Below are positions 1-8,375 of a stretch of 64,000 nucleotides of DNA, one piece after another (the first letter of the stretch is position 1; each line of letters opens with the position of its first letter). The DNA is from Plesiocystis pacifica SIR-1 (GTDB taxonomy: Bacteria; Myxococcota_A; Polyangia; Nannocystales; Nannocystaceae). The notes beneath the pieces are model-generated. The model saw nothing but the letters and a program-made list of their open reading frames with translations, searched no databases and was not told the origin of the DNA. The stretch covers positions 41,833 to 105,832 of the forward strand of contig NZ_ABCS01000026.1 in NCBI RefSeq assembly GCF_000170895.1, written 5' to 3'. Made by a program: the position numbers and the translations under genes.

Positions 1-1343
1 GTGATGATGTTCTCCTCGTCGAACTTCAGGAAGTAGCGGGTGTTGAAGGCCGCGAAGTTCTCCGGGTCGAAGATCGAGGGCGAGACCCCCTCCATGATCG
101 AGTAGAGCAGCATCTGCGTCGCGTCGTCGTCGATGATGTCCGGGAACTTGATCGTGTCGGGCATCGTCGCGACCGCGCCGTGGGAGAACACGAAGCGGGG
201 GATGGCCGGGGGCTGCTGGACCACTGCGGCCTGGAGGTAGCCGAGCACGAAGGCGATCAGCTCGCTGGTGCCGACGAGCACGATGATCTCCGGGGGGTTG
301 CCGCCGTCGGTGAACAGGGTGTTGGCGATGATGTTCTCGACGTCGACGATCGGCGCCTCGGGGTCGAGCTGCACGTCGTAGGGGAGCACGTCGGTGATGT
401 TCACGTTCCCGCCCATGAGCGCGAAGGCGTCGGCGGCCAGGTCCGTGCCGTAGAGGTCGTTCTTGTGGACGATGACCACGTTCTGGTCGTCCTGGACGAT
501 GGCCTCGACGCGGTCGGCGATGGCGTTGGCCTGGTAGATGTCGCTGGCGATGGGCCGCCACACCAGGTCGTCGTCGACGAGGTTGGTGATCTTCTTGTTG
601 GTGCCCGTCGGCGTCATCATGAAGGTGCCGCCGGGGATGGTCACGTCCTCGGCCACGGCCATCACGCTCTCCGAGAACACCGGGCCGACCACCGCGGGGA
701 CGCACACGTTGTTGACGAGGTGATCGGCGGCCTCGACGGCCATGGTCCCGCCCGCCGAGTCGCAGGCGATCCAGCCGATGCGCTGCCCCGTGCCCAGCTC
801 GACCTCGCCGTTGAAGTCGTCGATGGCCAGGAGCGTCGCGTTTTGCAGCGGCACGATCAGCGTGTCGAAGGGCGGCGAGGTCGGGAAGATCGAGCCGACG
901 AACAGGGTGTCGTCCGCCGGGTCACCGCCCGAGGGCCAGCGGATGATCTGGCACAGCGGGGTGATGGCCTCGACGCAGGTGTCGTTGCAGCCGCACAGCC
1001 AGTTCTCGTTGTGGGCCTCGGTGCACTCGGTGTGCGTCGTGCACGACTCGCCGCCGGTGGTCGTCTCCTCGGCGGTCCCGTCCACGGTCTCGTCCATGGT
1101 CCCGTCGGCCGTGGTGTCCTCCGCGGTGGTGTCTTCCCCGGTGGAGTCCGTGTCGTCGCCGACCTCGTCGAACACGCACACCCCGTCTTCGCAGGTGCCG
1201 TTGCCTGACTCGAAGCTGCAGTCGGCGTCGGTGGTGCACTCCTCAAAGCCGAGCACGAGGGAGCAGGCGTTGCCGACGAAGGCCGAGGTGACGCCTGCGA
1301 GCGCGAGGGCGCCGAGCTTCCAGGAAAGTTTGGGGTTGGTCAT
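1..1343 (-). CDS. Substrate-binding lipoprotein of the Leu/Ile/Val ABC type (3' end cut by window edge)
   Basis: The reading frame starts at the ATG at 1343 and stays open to the window edge, so the C-terminus is missing. Residues 1-27 form a signal peptide ending in a weak lipobox (VGNAC). A Cys-rich segment and an acidic Asp/Thr/Glu stalk (about residues 55-85) follow. The rest resembles type I periplasmic binding proteins (Peripla_BP_6/LivK): a segment reading ACDSAGGTMAVEAADHLV, then PAVVGPVFSES, then VVIVHKNDLYGTDLA. The protein probably binds a small ligand outside the inner membrane, or has been adapted as a surface sensor. No ABC permease or ATPase gene lies in the visible flank. The fold is fairly clear; the ligand is unknown. 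Confidence 0.7.
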   Translation of the reverse strand, partial: MTNPKLSWKLGALALAGVTSAFVGNACSLVLGFEECTTDADCSFESGNGTCEDGVCVFDEVGDDTDSTGEDTTAEDTTADGTMDETVDGTAEETTTGGESCTTHTECTEAHNENWLCGCNDTCVEAITPLCQIIRWPSGGDPADDTLFVGSIFPTSPPFDTLIVPLQNATLLAIDDFNGEVELGTGQRIGWIACDSAGGTMAVEAADHLVNNVCVPAVVGPVFSESVMAVAEDVTIPGGTFMMTPTGTNKKITNLVDDDLVWRPIASDIYQANAIADRVEAIVQDDQNVVIVHKNDLYGTDLAADAFALMGGNVNITDVLPYDVQLDPEAPIVDVENIIANTLFTDGGNPPEIIVLVGTSELIAFVLGYLQAAVVQQPPAIPRFVFSHGAVATMPDTIKFPDIIDDDATQMLLYSIMEGVSPSIFDPENFAAFNTRYFLKFDEENII

Positions 1344-1418
1344 GAGCGGGCTCCGAAGGGAAAGGTCAGGTCAAGGATCAAGGATCGAGGATCAGGGAGA
1401 GGCGTGCGAGAAGCCAGC

Positions 1419-2282
1419 CTAAAAGCGCATGCGCAGATCGATGCCTGCGCCGCGGGGACCAAAGGTGGGCGTGACCGCGACCTTGCCCTCGGCCTTGGAC
1501 TTCTTGGTCATGCCGACGACCACGAGCACGACGCCCGTGACCGCTAGGGCCCCGCCGACGCCGTAGAGCACGTCAGCCGTCAACGCCTTGGTCTGCGAGG
1601 TGCTCAGCAGGTCCCGGCGGTCCTCGATGGACGCGGCCTCGCTCGCCGAGTTGTTGTCGCCCTGGGCGAGCACGCCGGTCACGGCCCCGCCGATGAGCGC
1701 GGCAGCGCCCACGCCCACGAGGGCAAAGCCGGCGCCGCTGAGCACCTTGGCCTTGCGCTTCTCCTCCTCGACGGCGGGGTCCGGCCCGGGGTCCGGCGGC
1801 GGCGCGACCTCGTCCTTGGGCTCCTCGTCCTTGGGCTCCTCGTCCTTGGGCTTGGGCTCGGCCGTCTCCTCGAGGATCGCCCGCAGCACCTTGAGGCGGT
1901 CGAGGGCGACCCCGCGCGAGTCGAGGTCGACGCCGGGCTGCTTGACGAAGTTGCCGTAGTATTCGACGGCGTTCTCGAGGTCGCCCGCCTCCTCGTAGAC
2001 CCGGCCGATGTTGAACAGGTAGTTGGGCTGGGGGTCGGCCTCGTAGGCCTGCTTGAACAGCTCGACGGCGCGGTCGTAGTCCTTGGCCCCGAAGGCCTCG
2101 ATGGCCTGCTCGGACAGGTTCTCGCCGCGGGTCTTCTCTGCTTGGCTGACCTCCGTGGCGGGCGCGGCCTCGGCCTCACCCTCGGGGGCCGCGCGCACCT
2201 CGAGGGAAACCAGGCCCGTGCCCAGGGCCAAGGTCACCGAGAGTGTGGTCGATACGAATGCGGTCAGGGGGCTATGGTGCAC
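1419..2282 (-). CDS. Exported TPR protein with two C-terminal membrane segments
   Basis: 287 residues. An N-terminal hydrophobic segment (about 8-31, ending RAAPEG) looks like a signal peptide. Residues about 50-135 hold tetratricopeptide repeats (EAFGAKDYDRAVELFKQAYE and an IGRVYEEAGDLENAVEYY unit). A Pro/Asp/Glu linker containing three PKDEE units follows, then two hydrophobic helices (about 184-206 and 238-257) and a tail ending in LRMRF, which resembles an outer-membrane terminal motif. The gene lies 7 bp downstream of a Ser/Thr kinase-PEGA gene on the same strand, so the two are very likely one transcript. Kinase/TPR pairs of this kind are common in myxobacteria; the role is unknown, perhaps an envelope partner of the kinase. 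Confidence 0.6.
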   Translation of the reverse strand: MHHSPLTAFVSTTLSVTLALGTGLVSLEVRAAPEGEAEAAPATEVSQAEKTRGENLSEQAIEAFGAKDYDRAVELFKQAYEADPQPNYLFNIGRVYEEAGDLENAVEYYGNFVKQPGVDLDSRGVALDRLKVLRAILEETAEPKPKDEEPKDEEPKDEVAPPPDPGPDPAVEEEKRKAKVLSGAGFALVGVGAAALIGGAVTGVLAQGDNNSASEAASIEDRRDLLSTSQTKALTADVLYGVGGALAVTGVVLVVVGMTKKSKAEGKVAVTPTFGPRGAGIDLRMRF

Positions 2283-2289
2283 AGCTCAC

Positions 2290-4251
2290 TCATTTCTCGG
2301 TCGGCAGGAAGGGCCCGCTCGACTTCTTCTTCTTGGTCGGCAAGAAGGGGTTGGATTTTTCCTCGGCCGGCTTCTTCTTGGCCGGCTGAGTCTCCGCGGG
2401 GGGCTTTTCGGCCGGCGCGGTCTGGGCCGGCGTCTTGCTCGGTCCCTTCTTCGTCGCCGGCTTCTTCTTCTCTTTGTCTTCGGACTCGCGCTTGACCAGG
2501 CCGACCTTGATCGGGAGGTTCTCGCCGTCCTTGACCTCGATCTCCTGCTCCCAGCTCTCGTAGCCGTCGGCCTCGATGCGGACCGTGTGCTTGCCCAGGG
2601 GCAGGGCGTCGTCGTAGGGGGTCGTGCCGGCGAGGGAGCCGTCGATCTCGAGGTTGCCCGCAGGCTCGGAGGTGATCGAGATCTTCGCGGTGTCCTTGCC
2701 CTCGTTGCGCAGCTCGGTGAGCCGCTCGCGGGCCTCGGCGTTGGCGGGCTGAGCCTTCAGGACGTCCTCGTAGGCCGAGATCGCCGCGGCCTTCTTGCCG
2801 TCCTCGTCGAATTTCTTGGCCGTGGCCATGAGCTGGCCGACCGCGATGGCCTCGTCGGCCCGCTCGAAGCGGCTGGCGACGTCAGCATCGGCCGCGCCGA
2901 TCGAGTTGCGCACGCCGTCGAGGGCCTGGCGGGCCGCGTCGAACTCGCCGTCTTGGATCAGGCCCTCGGCCTTGCTGACCGCGGCCTCGTGGTCGACGCT
3001 GTCGCCCGCGGCCTCGGCCGTCGCGTCGCCCTCACCCGCCGGGTCGTCGCCCTTGCCGCCGAGGGCGAACAGCGCGACGCCGACGATCGCGACCACGCCG
3101 ACGAGGCCGACGACGATCACCCCGAGCTTGCTCTTTTTCTCCTCGGGCTCGGCGACCGCTTCGTTCGCGGGGATCACCCCCTGGAGCGAGTGCACGTCGG
3201 AGGTCTCGGACTCGGTCTCCTCCTCGAGGGCCTGGCGGCGCAGGTAGGTCGCGGTCTCGCCCGAGGGCGCGGCCAGGGCCGCCGTCGACAGGGCCGAGAC
3301 CGCGCCGGTGTCTCCGGCAGTCGCCGGGGCCGCGTCGTGGCCCGCCGGCGGCAGCCGGAACATGGACATCGGCACGCAGTCGATGAGCTTCTCGACGATC
3401 TCGTTGGCGTCCCGGGGGCGCTGCTCCGGGTCCTTCTCGAGGCAGTCGTGGATGAGGTGGACGAGCTCCTCGGGGACCTCGTGGTCCGAGGGCAGGACCT
3501 CGCTCAGGGGCGTCGGGAACTCGTGGACGTGCTTGTAGAGCAGCGTCGTGTCGTTCTCGGCCTCGAAGGGCATGCGCCCCGAGAGCATCTGATAAAAGAG
3601 CACCCCGAGGGCGTAGACGTCGACGCGCAGGTCGATGTCGAGGCCCTTGATCTGCTCGGGCGAGAGGTAGCCCGAGGTCCCGATGAAGTGCTGCTTGGTG
3701 ATGTCCTCGTCGCCCTCGAGCATCTTCGCGAGGCCGAAGTCGATGATCTTGACGAAGTTGGCCCGACCCTTGCGCTCGCACAGCATCACGTTGGCGGGCT
3801 TGATGTCGCGGATCATCAGGTCGCGCGAGTGGGCGTGGCCGACCCCCTTGAGGATCTGCGCGGCGATGGGCACGAACTCGTGCAGGGTCAGGTTGGCCTT
3901 GCGCGACAGGTAGTCGTTGAGGAGCTCGCCGTCGACGTGCTCCATCACGATGTAGGCCCGGCCGTTCTCGTGGCCGTAGTCGTACATCTCGACCACGTTG
4001 GAGTGGCGCAGGCCGTCGAGGCGCTTGGCCTCTCGCTCGAAGCGGGCCATGGCCTGAGGCTGGAGCGCGAGGGTGGGCGCGATCACCTTGACCACGACCT
4101 CCCGGGCCTCGCCTTCCTCGACCATGCTGGCCAGGTAGACGTGGCCCATGCCGCCCCGACCGATGAGCCGCTCGAGGCTGTATTTTCCGCCGAGGACCGA
4201 CCCGACCAGGGGATCGGGGCCTTCGGATTCGAGAGTGCTGGGCATCACCAT
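2290..4251 (-). CDS. Membrane Ser/Thr protein kinase with TPR-like and PEGA regions
   Basis: 653 residues. The kinase domain spans about 24-290: glycine loop GRGGMGHV (31-38), VVKV lysine near 55, catalytic segment LMIRDIKPANV with Asp149, DFG at 171-173, and activation loop GTSGYLSPEQ. The usual His of HRD is Ile here (IRD). One transmembrane helix lies at about 376-397. The external part has helical TPR-like repeats and then a PEGA domain (about 540-610, starting AKISITSEPAGNLEIDG). A Lys/Pro-rich tail ends the protein. Topology therefore resembles PknB-type receptor kinases with an extracytoplasmic ligand module. It is the first gene of a likely operon with the TPR protein downstream. ATG 4251 is used; ATG 4245 is an alternative. 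Confidence 0.85.
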   Translation of the reverse strand: MVMPSTLESEGPDPLVGSVLGGKYSLERLIGRGGMGHVYLASMVEEGEAREVVVKVIAPTLALQPQAMARFEREAKRLDGLRHSNVVEMYDYGHENGRAYIVMEHVDGELLNDYLSRKANLTLHEFVPIAAQILKGVGHAHSRDLMIRDIKPANVMLCERKGRANFVKIIDFGLAKMLEGDEDITKQHFIGTSGYLSPEQIKGLDIDLRVDVYALGVLFYQMLSGRMPFEAENDTTLLYKHVHEFPTPLSEVLPSDHEVPEELVHLIHDCLEKDPEQRPRDANEIVEKLIDCVPMSMFRLPPAGHDAAPATAGDTGAVSALSTAALAAPSGETATYLRRQALEEETESETSDVHSLQGVIPANEAVAEPEEKKSKLGVIVVGLVGVVAIVGVALFALGGKGDDPAGEGDATAEAAGDSVDHEAAVSKAEGLIQDGEFDAARQALDGVRNSIGAADADVASRFERADEAIAVGQLMATAKKFDEDGKKAAAISAYEDVLKAQPANAEARERLTELRNEGKDTAKISITSEPAGNLEIDGSLAGTTPYDDALPLGKHTVRIEADGYESWEQEIEVKDGENLPIKVGLVKRESEDKEKKKPATKKGPSKTPAQTAPAEKPPAETQPAKKKPAEEKSNPFLPTKKKKSSGPFLPTEK

Positions 4252-4685
4252 TGGAGTTCACCGTGCGCGCGTGTGCTTGACTCACCGCGCTCGCCGAAGG
4301 GCGAGAGGGGCAACGCGGTCGAGAGCACCGGCCGTGGCTGGGACATCGTCATGAGACGGTTGAGGTGACGACTCCGCACAGGGGCACGCGGGGAGATCGC
4401 CATGTCGCATTTTGCCGTGCGGCCCTAGCCTTCGCCAAGCAAAAAGCCTTTCGACGCAGACTGGGCGCCGCCGACGAGCGGCGACCCTTCAACGTCCCAG
4501 GTGCTTTGTGGATTTGATCCCAGAATGTGCCCTAGGGCCCGACGCGCAGAGCTCACGAAGCTGGCGCGAAAACGAGACTTTGCCGTTCTAAACGGCGTTT
4601 CATTTGTCCTCCGGATCACTCCTCGGCGAATGAGGGTGCACCGAATCATTTTGCGCCTGGACGCGCGCCAAAAGCTCGCAGCCTG
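4252..4685. other. 434-bp intergenic region upstream of the kinase operon
   Basis: Less GC-rich than its flanks. It must hold the promoter of the minus-strand kinase operon starting at 4251, but no clear -35/-10 pair was recognised. It contains a perfect inverted repeat (GCCGTT-CTA-AACGGC, 4582-4596), which also lies inside a 16-codon minus-strand ORF. Confidence 0.5.
4553..4603 (-). CDS. Possible 16-residue leader peptide upstream of kinase operon
   Basis: On the minus strand a GGAGG (4612-4608) lies 4 nt before an ATG that opens the short frame MKRRLERQSLVFAPAS and then a TGA. The frame spans the inverted repeat at 4582-4596. This is the only near-perfect Shine-Dalgarno in the intergenic stretch. 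It could be a leader peptide or chance; conservation is the only real test. Confidence 0.15.
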   Translation of the reverse strand: MKRRLERQSLVFAPAS

Positions 4686-5699
4686 CTAGGTGCCGAGGTC
4701 CCGGTCCTCTTCGCTCTCGGTCAGCTGGTTGAGCGTGCGAAGCATGGACTGAAGTTCAGCCTTCATCTCCATCGCGTCGGCGTGCCGGTGGTCCGGGTGC
4801 TTCGCGCACGCCCGCGCGGTGAAGTCATCGACGGCCGCGGCGAGGTCCGGTGGCGTGTTCGCCGGCATGAAATTGCTGGGCGGATCAAACTCGTGCTTGA
4901 CCTGCACCTCGAGCAGCTTGGTCGGCGGGAGCTCGAAGTAGTCCTCGACCGGGTGGCGGGTGGTCACGACCTCGTAGAAGGTCACCCCGAGGGCGTAGAG
5001 GTCGACGCGGTGATCGATGCGACCGTTGATGATCGCCTGCTCCGGGGCCATGTAGCGCGGATCCCCGGTGATGTGCGTGCGCAGCTCGAGGGGCCCTTCG
5101 AGGTCCCGCGCGATGCCGAAGTCGATCAGCTTCACGATCACCAGGCGGCGGTCGTAGGCGTCGCGGGTGATGAAGATGTTCTCCGGCTTGATGTCGCAGT
5201 GCGCGATGTTGCGGGTGTGGATGTAGTGCAGCGCGTCGAGGGTCTGGGTGAAGATGTCGATCAACACCCGAAAGGAGATGTAGCGCCGGCGGGCGAGGAC
5301 GTGGCCCACGTCGTTGCCGCGCAGGTACTCCATCGCAAACCACTGGAAGGTGTCCGACTGGCCGACCTCCAGGACGCGGACGAGGTTCGGGTGCGAGAAG
5401 TTGGCGGCGACCACGGCCTCGCGCAGGAACCGCGACCGCTCGCTCTCGGGCACGTCGGGCTTGAGCACCTTCAGCGCGATGTAGCGATCCATCGTCGGGT
5501 CGTAGGCCTTGTAGATCTTGCCCATCCCGCCCTCGCCCAGGCGCTCGACGATCTCGAAGCGCTTTTGCTGGACGACGGGGGTGCCCGGGGGCAGATCGCC
5601 CTCGGCGAGGGCCTGCTGGAGCGCCGCCTGGCCCGCGGGATCGAGACCCGCGTGCGGACCCGTCTTGTGCGGGGGTGGCTGGCCAATTTTGGCCGTCAC
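4686..5699 (-). CDS. Ser/Thr protein kinase, soluble, HCD catalytic loop
   Basis: Hanks-type kinase. From the GTG at 5699 it would be 337 residues: an N-terminal Pro-rich segment, then LGEGGMGKIY glycine loop, catalytic Lys in YIALKVLKP (about 77), IAHCDIKPENI (Asp about 169), IDFGIARD (about 193) and GDPRYMAPEQ. Arg of the HRD motif is Cys (HCD), so it is a non-RD kinase. No transmembrane helix or C-terminal sensor domain is seen; the protein stops soon after the kinase fold. The frame stays open up to a TTG at 5822; GTG 5699 is preferred because GGAG precedes it closely and the upstream residues look non-coding. Targets are unknown. Confidence 0.8.
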   Translation of the reverse strand: MTAKIGQPPPHKTGPHAGLDPAGQAALQQALAEGDLPPGTPVVQQKRFEIVERLGEGGMGKIYKAYDPTMDRYIALKVLKPDVPESERSRFLREAVVAANFSHPNLVRVLEVGQSDTFQWFAMEYLRGNDVGHVLARRRYISFRVLIDIFTQTLDALHYIHTRNIAHCDIKPENIFITRDAYDRRLVIVKLIDFGIARDLEGPLELRTHITGDPRYMAPEQAIINGRIDHRVDLYALGVTFYEVVTTRHPVEDYFELPPTKLLEVQVKHEFDPPSNFMPANTPPDLAAAVDDFTARACAKHPDHRHADAMEMKAELQSMLRTLNQLTESEEDRDLGT

Positions 5700-5852
5700 G
5701 TGCTCCGATCGACGATCCGCCACGGGCGGCGAGCTTAGCAGAGATCCAGGATTTTCCGATATTTGCGGCGTTTCACCGACCCGGACGCGGCTGAGCGTCG
5801 GCGCAGCCGCCGGAGGTCGCAAACCGGTGACGCGGGATGTTCAGCCCGGTGT

Positions 5853-6821
5853 TCAGCCCCCGGGGTCATCCTCGGCGTCCGTGTCTGAGTGACGCAATTG
5901 CTCGAGCGCCGCGCAAAAGTCGTCGGGTGGCGGGGCCTCGAAGCGCACCGGCCGATCACCCACGGGGTGGCGAAAGCCCAAGCTCGCGGCGTGCAACATC
6001 GGACGCGGCGCGGGCAGGCGCCGGCCTCGATAGCCCCGTCCGTAGACCGGCTCACCGACCAGCGGGTGCCCGGCCTCGGCGAGGTGAATCCGGATCTGGT
6101 GCTGGCGCCCGGTCTCGAGCTGACACGAGATCAGCGTCGCTCCGTCGAGCTTCTCCTCGACGCGGACCTTGGTGATGGCCTTCTTGGCGGCCTTGGGCGG
6201 GCTCTTGCCGCGCCACGATCCGCGCAGGCCGTCGCCGCGATCGGCGATCAGGTAGCTCTCGTGCACGCCCGCCTTCGCGGCGCCGTGGACCAGCGCGACG
6301 TAGCGACGAAAGATCGTGTGCGCGCGGAACTGGGCCTCGAGGGCCTTGCGGGCCCGGCGGGTCCGAGCGAACACCAGCAGCCCGCTCGTATCCTTGTCGA
6401 GGCGCTGGACCACGCCGAGGCGATCGCGCTCGCCGCTGCGGGTGCCCTCGCGCTCGCGCAGCGTGATCCGGGTGCGCTCGATGAGCGTGTCCCGGTCGTC
6501 GCGGTCGTCCCAGGGCACGCTCAGCAGCCCCGCCGGCTTGCGCACGACGACGACCTCGCTGTCGACGAACACCAGGCGATCTTCGGGCAGGGGCGGCGCG
6601 CTCCGGCGGCGGCCCGTGGGGTTGACCTCGACGAGGGCCCCGGCGCGCAGGCGCTCGGCCGGGTCGAAGCGCATCTGCCCGTCGACCTGAACCCGACCCG
6701 TGCGGACGAGGTCCCGGGACTTGTTCCACGACAGGCCGTCCATCAACCCGCGGACCACCGCCGCGAGGGTGGCCCCGTCCTCGTCTTCGTCGACGACGCC
6801 GCGTCGCTGCTCGCTGGCCAT
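5853..6821 (-). CDS. RluA/RluD-family rRNA pseudouridine synthase
   Basis: 322 residues. An S4-like RNA-binding segment (about 28-70; SRDLVRTGRVQVDGQ) precedes the pseudouridine synthase domain. The catalytic signature RLDKDTSGLLVFA (about 139-151) with its Asp is intact, as are ETGRQHQIRIHLAEAGHPLVGEPVYG and the end motif AASLGFRHP. This is the normal layout of RluA/RluC/RluD enzymes that isomerise uridines in 23S rRNA; which site cannot be told from sequence alone. ATG 6821 begins the frame. The gene ends about 150 bp before the second kinase on the same strand and may share its transcript. Confidence 0.9.
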   Translation of the reverse strand: MASEQRRGVVDEDEDGATLAAVVRGLMDGLSWNKSRDLVRTGRVQVDGQMRFDPAERLRAGALVEVNPTGRRRSAPPLPEDRLVFVDSEVVVVRKPAGLLSVPWDDRDDRDTLIERTRITLREREGTRSGERDRLGVVQRLDKDTSGLLVFARTRRARKALEAQFRAHTIFRRYVALVHGAAKAGVHESYLIADRGDGLRGSWRGKSPPKAAKKAITKVRVEEKLDGATLISCQLETGRQHQIRIHLAEAGHPLVGEPVYGRGYRGRRLPAPRPMLHAASLGFRHPVGDRPVRFEAPPPDDFCAALEQLRHSDTDAEDDPGG

Positions 6822-6941
6822 GGCTCCCCTCCTACCCCGCCCGAGCAGTCTTGGCCAGCCGCTCGCCCAGTCACTCGCTCTCCCAAGAGGCCGCCGCCCA
6901 CGGACTCGTCGCCAGCCAAGTGCACGACTGACGCTTTCGTC

Positions 6942-8036
6942 TCAGGCAAAGCGCGCGCGCAAAATGGTGTAGCCGTCGCGCTCCCCCCCCTCGATGGTCG
7001 CGCCGGCGGCCTGCAGGCACTCCACGGCCCGCCCCGGTCGGTTGACGACGAGCAGCGCGGAGCCCTTGGGGCTCAGCCAGCCGCGCAGATCGAGCAAGCG
7101 CGCGAGGGTCTCGGGGTCGGCGTGGGTCGGCGGGTTGATCAGCGCCCAGTCGACGGCGCCGACGAAGGGCCGGGCGAGCTCGGGCACCGCGGACGCGGGG
7201 CGGCGCGCGGGCATGCCGTCGGCGGCGAGGACCCGAACCCGCGGCTCCCCCGGTCCTTCGGCCGCGGCGTTGGCCTCGAGCAAGGCCGCGGCGCGCAGGT
7301 TGCTCTCGACCGCGAGGACCTCGGCCGCGGGCCAGCGGTGGGCGGCCCACAGCGCCAGGGGCCCGATGCCCGCGCACAGGTCGAGGACCCGGCGGGGCGG
7401 GGCGAGGCCTTGGGCTCGCTCTTGCTCGGCGATCACCGCGGCGACCTCGAGCAGGCCCCGGGTGCCCGCGTCGAGCTCGCGCCGCGAGAACACCCCCGGG
7501 AGGCTGCGCAGGCCGCCCTCGGGCAGCAGCGGATCGTCGACGAGGTAGCTGCGCCCGACCAGCTCCCGGGCGAGGGCTTCGTCGAAGTCCGGGCCGCGCT
7601 CGCCGACCCACAGGTGGTAGCCCCGGTCCCGGTCCTCGACCTGCGCCGAGCCGAGCAGGGCCTTCATCGTCTTGCCGAGGCTCTTGCCGCCCTTGGCCTT
7701 GCGCACGGCGCAGTACAGCCGCCCCCCCTCGCGCAGGCTGAGCGCGCCGCGGGCCAGGCAGGCCTCGGAGAAGTCCTTGCCGAGGTGGGCCCGGGGCCAG
7801 ACCGCGGCGGCCGCGAAAGACCCGCCGAGCTCGGCGTCGAGGTGGGGGCCCACGTCGGCGACGCAGCGCGACCGGGCATGCGTGTGCTCTCGCACGTCGA
7901 GGATCAAGCGCGTCGCCCCCTCGCCGAGCTCGGCCAACTCACCGCAATGCACGAGCAGGACTTCGCCAGGCGCGTGCGCCCGTGCGACCGAGCGCCCCAG
8001 CAGGCGCACGCCCGGGTCGTTGGGGTTCAGTCCCAT
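6942..8036 (-). CDS. RsmC/RlmG-like rRNA (guanine-N2) methyltransferase
   Basis: About 364 residues from ATG 8036 (MGLNPNDPGV); the frame is open to a TTG at 8156 and a further ATG lies at 8132. The N-terminal half looks like the degenerate methyltransferase-like domain of RsmC. The C-terminal half carries the class I SAM-binding motif RVLDLCAGIGPLAL, an acidic VLAVESN strand and the INPPTHAD motif, equivalent to the NPPF/H catalytic motif of guanine-N2 methyltransferases. The two-domain arrangement and the length match RsmC (16S m2G) or RlmG (23S m2G). Assignment between the two is not possible here. Confidence 0.78.
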   Translation of the reverse strand: MGLNPNDPGVRLLGRSVARAHAPGEVLLVHCGELAELGEGATRLILDVREHTHARSRCVADVGPHLDAELGGSFAAAAVWPRAHLGKDFSEACLARGALSLREGGRLYCAVRKAKGGKSLGKTMKALLGSAQVEDRDRGYHLWVGERGPDFDEALARELVGRSYLVDDPLLPEGGLRSLPGVFSRRELDAGTRGLLEVAAVIAEQERAQGLAPPRRVLDLCAGIGPLALWAAHRWPAAEVLAVESNLRAAALLEANAAAEGPGEPRVRVLAADGMPARRPASAVPELARPFVGAVDWALINPPTHADPETLARLLDLRGWLSPKGSALLVVNRPGRAVECLQAAGATIEGGERDGYTILRARFA

Positions 8037-8375
8037 GGCGTCGCCGCCCGATTGTGCGTCCCCGCCTGCGCCCTCCCGGACCGCCGCAGCGCCGTCCTGG
8101 GGCCTGTTTCGCCGTGCCACCGAGCGCACCATCGCCCACTGCGAGCGCTGTGCCAATGGCCGACCAGCCTAGGCTGATGGCAACGGCCTTTGCCATGGAC
8201 CCCCGTTGCCCACCGTGATAGAGCTAGCAGGCTCCGCACAGTGTTCGTTTGATGACGTCATTGTGCGCCCGAGTTCGCCCAGGATCACGGTCCGCGCGCG
8301 TTCGGGGCCGACCGGATGATCCGCGAGGCCCACGAAGCGGCCGATTGACGAGGGCGCAGATCCGGAGAATTTCCG
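8037..8375. other. Divergent intergenic region between methyltransferase and SNF2 helicase genes
   Basis: 339 bp separating two divergent genes; it must carry both promoters. It contains an inverted repeat GCACAGTG ... CATTGTGC (8236-8266) with a palindrome ATGACGTCAT (8252-8261) at its right arm. GGAG at 8364-8367 precedes the TTG start of the helicase. No conserved sigma-70 boxes were clear. Confidence 0.45.
8236..8266. promoter_or_regulatory. Candidate operator: nested inverted repeats
   Basis: Left arm GCACAGTG and right arm CATTGTGC are near-perfect inverted copies (one mismatch) spaced by about 15 bp. The right arm overlaps the 10-bp palindrome ATGACGTCAT. The position in a divergent promoter region fits a regulator site. 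Inference only. Confidence 0.3.

Noticed and set aside
4425..4689. Two overlapping frames (74 and 62 codons) on opposite strands in the kinase intergenic region
   Set aside because: Neither has a ribosome binding site or recognisable features; only the 16-codon frame with GGAGG was kept, at low confidence.
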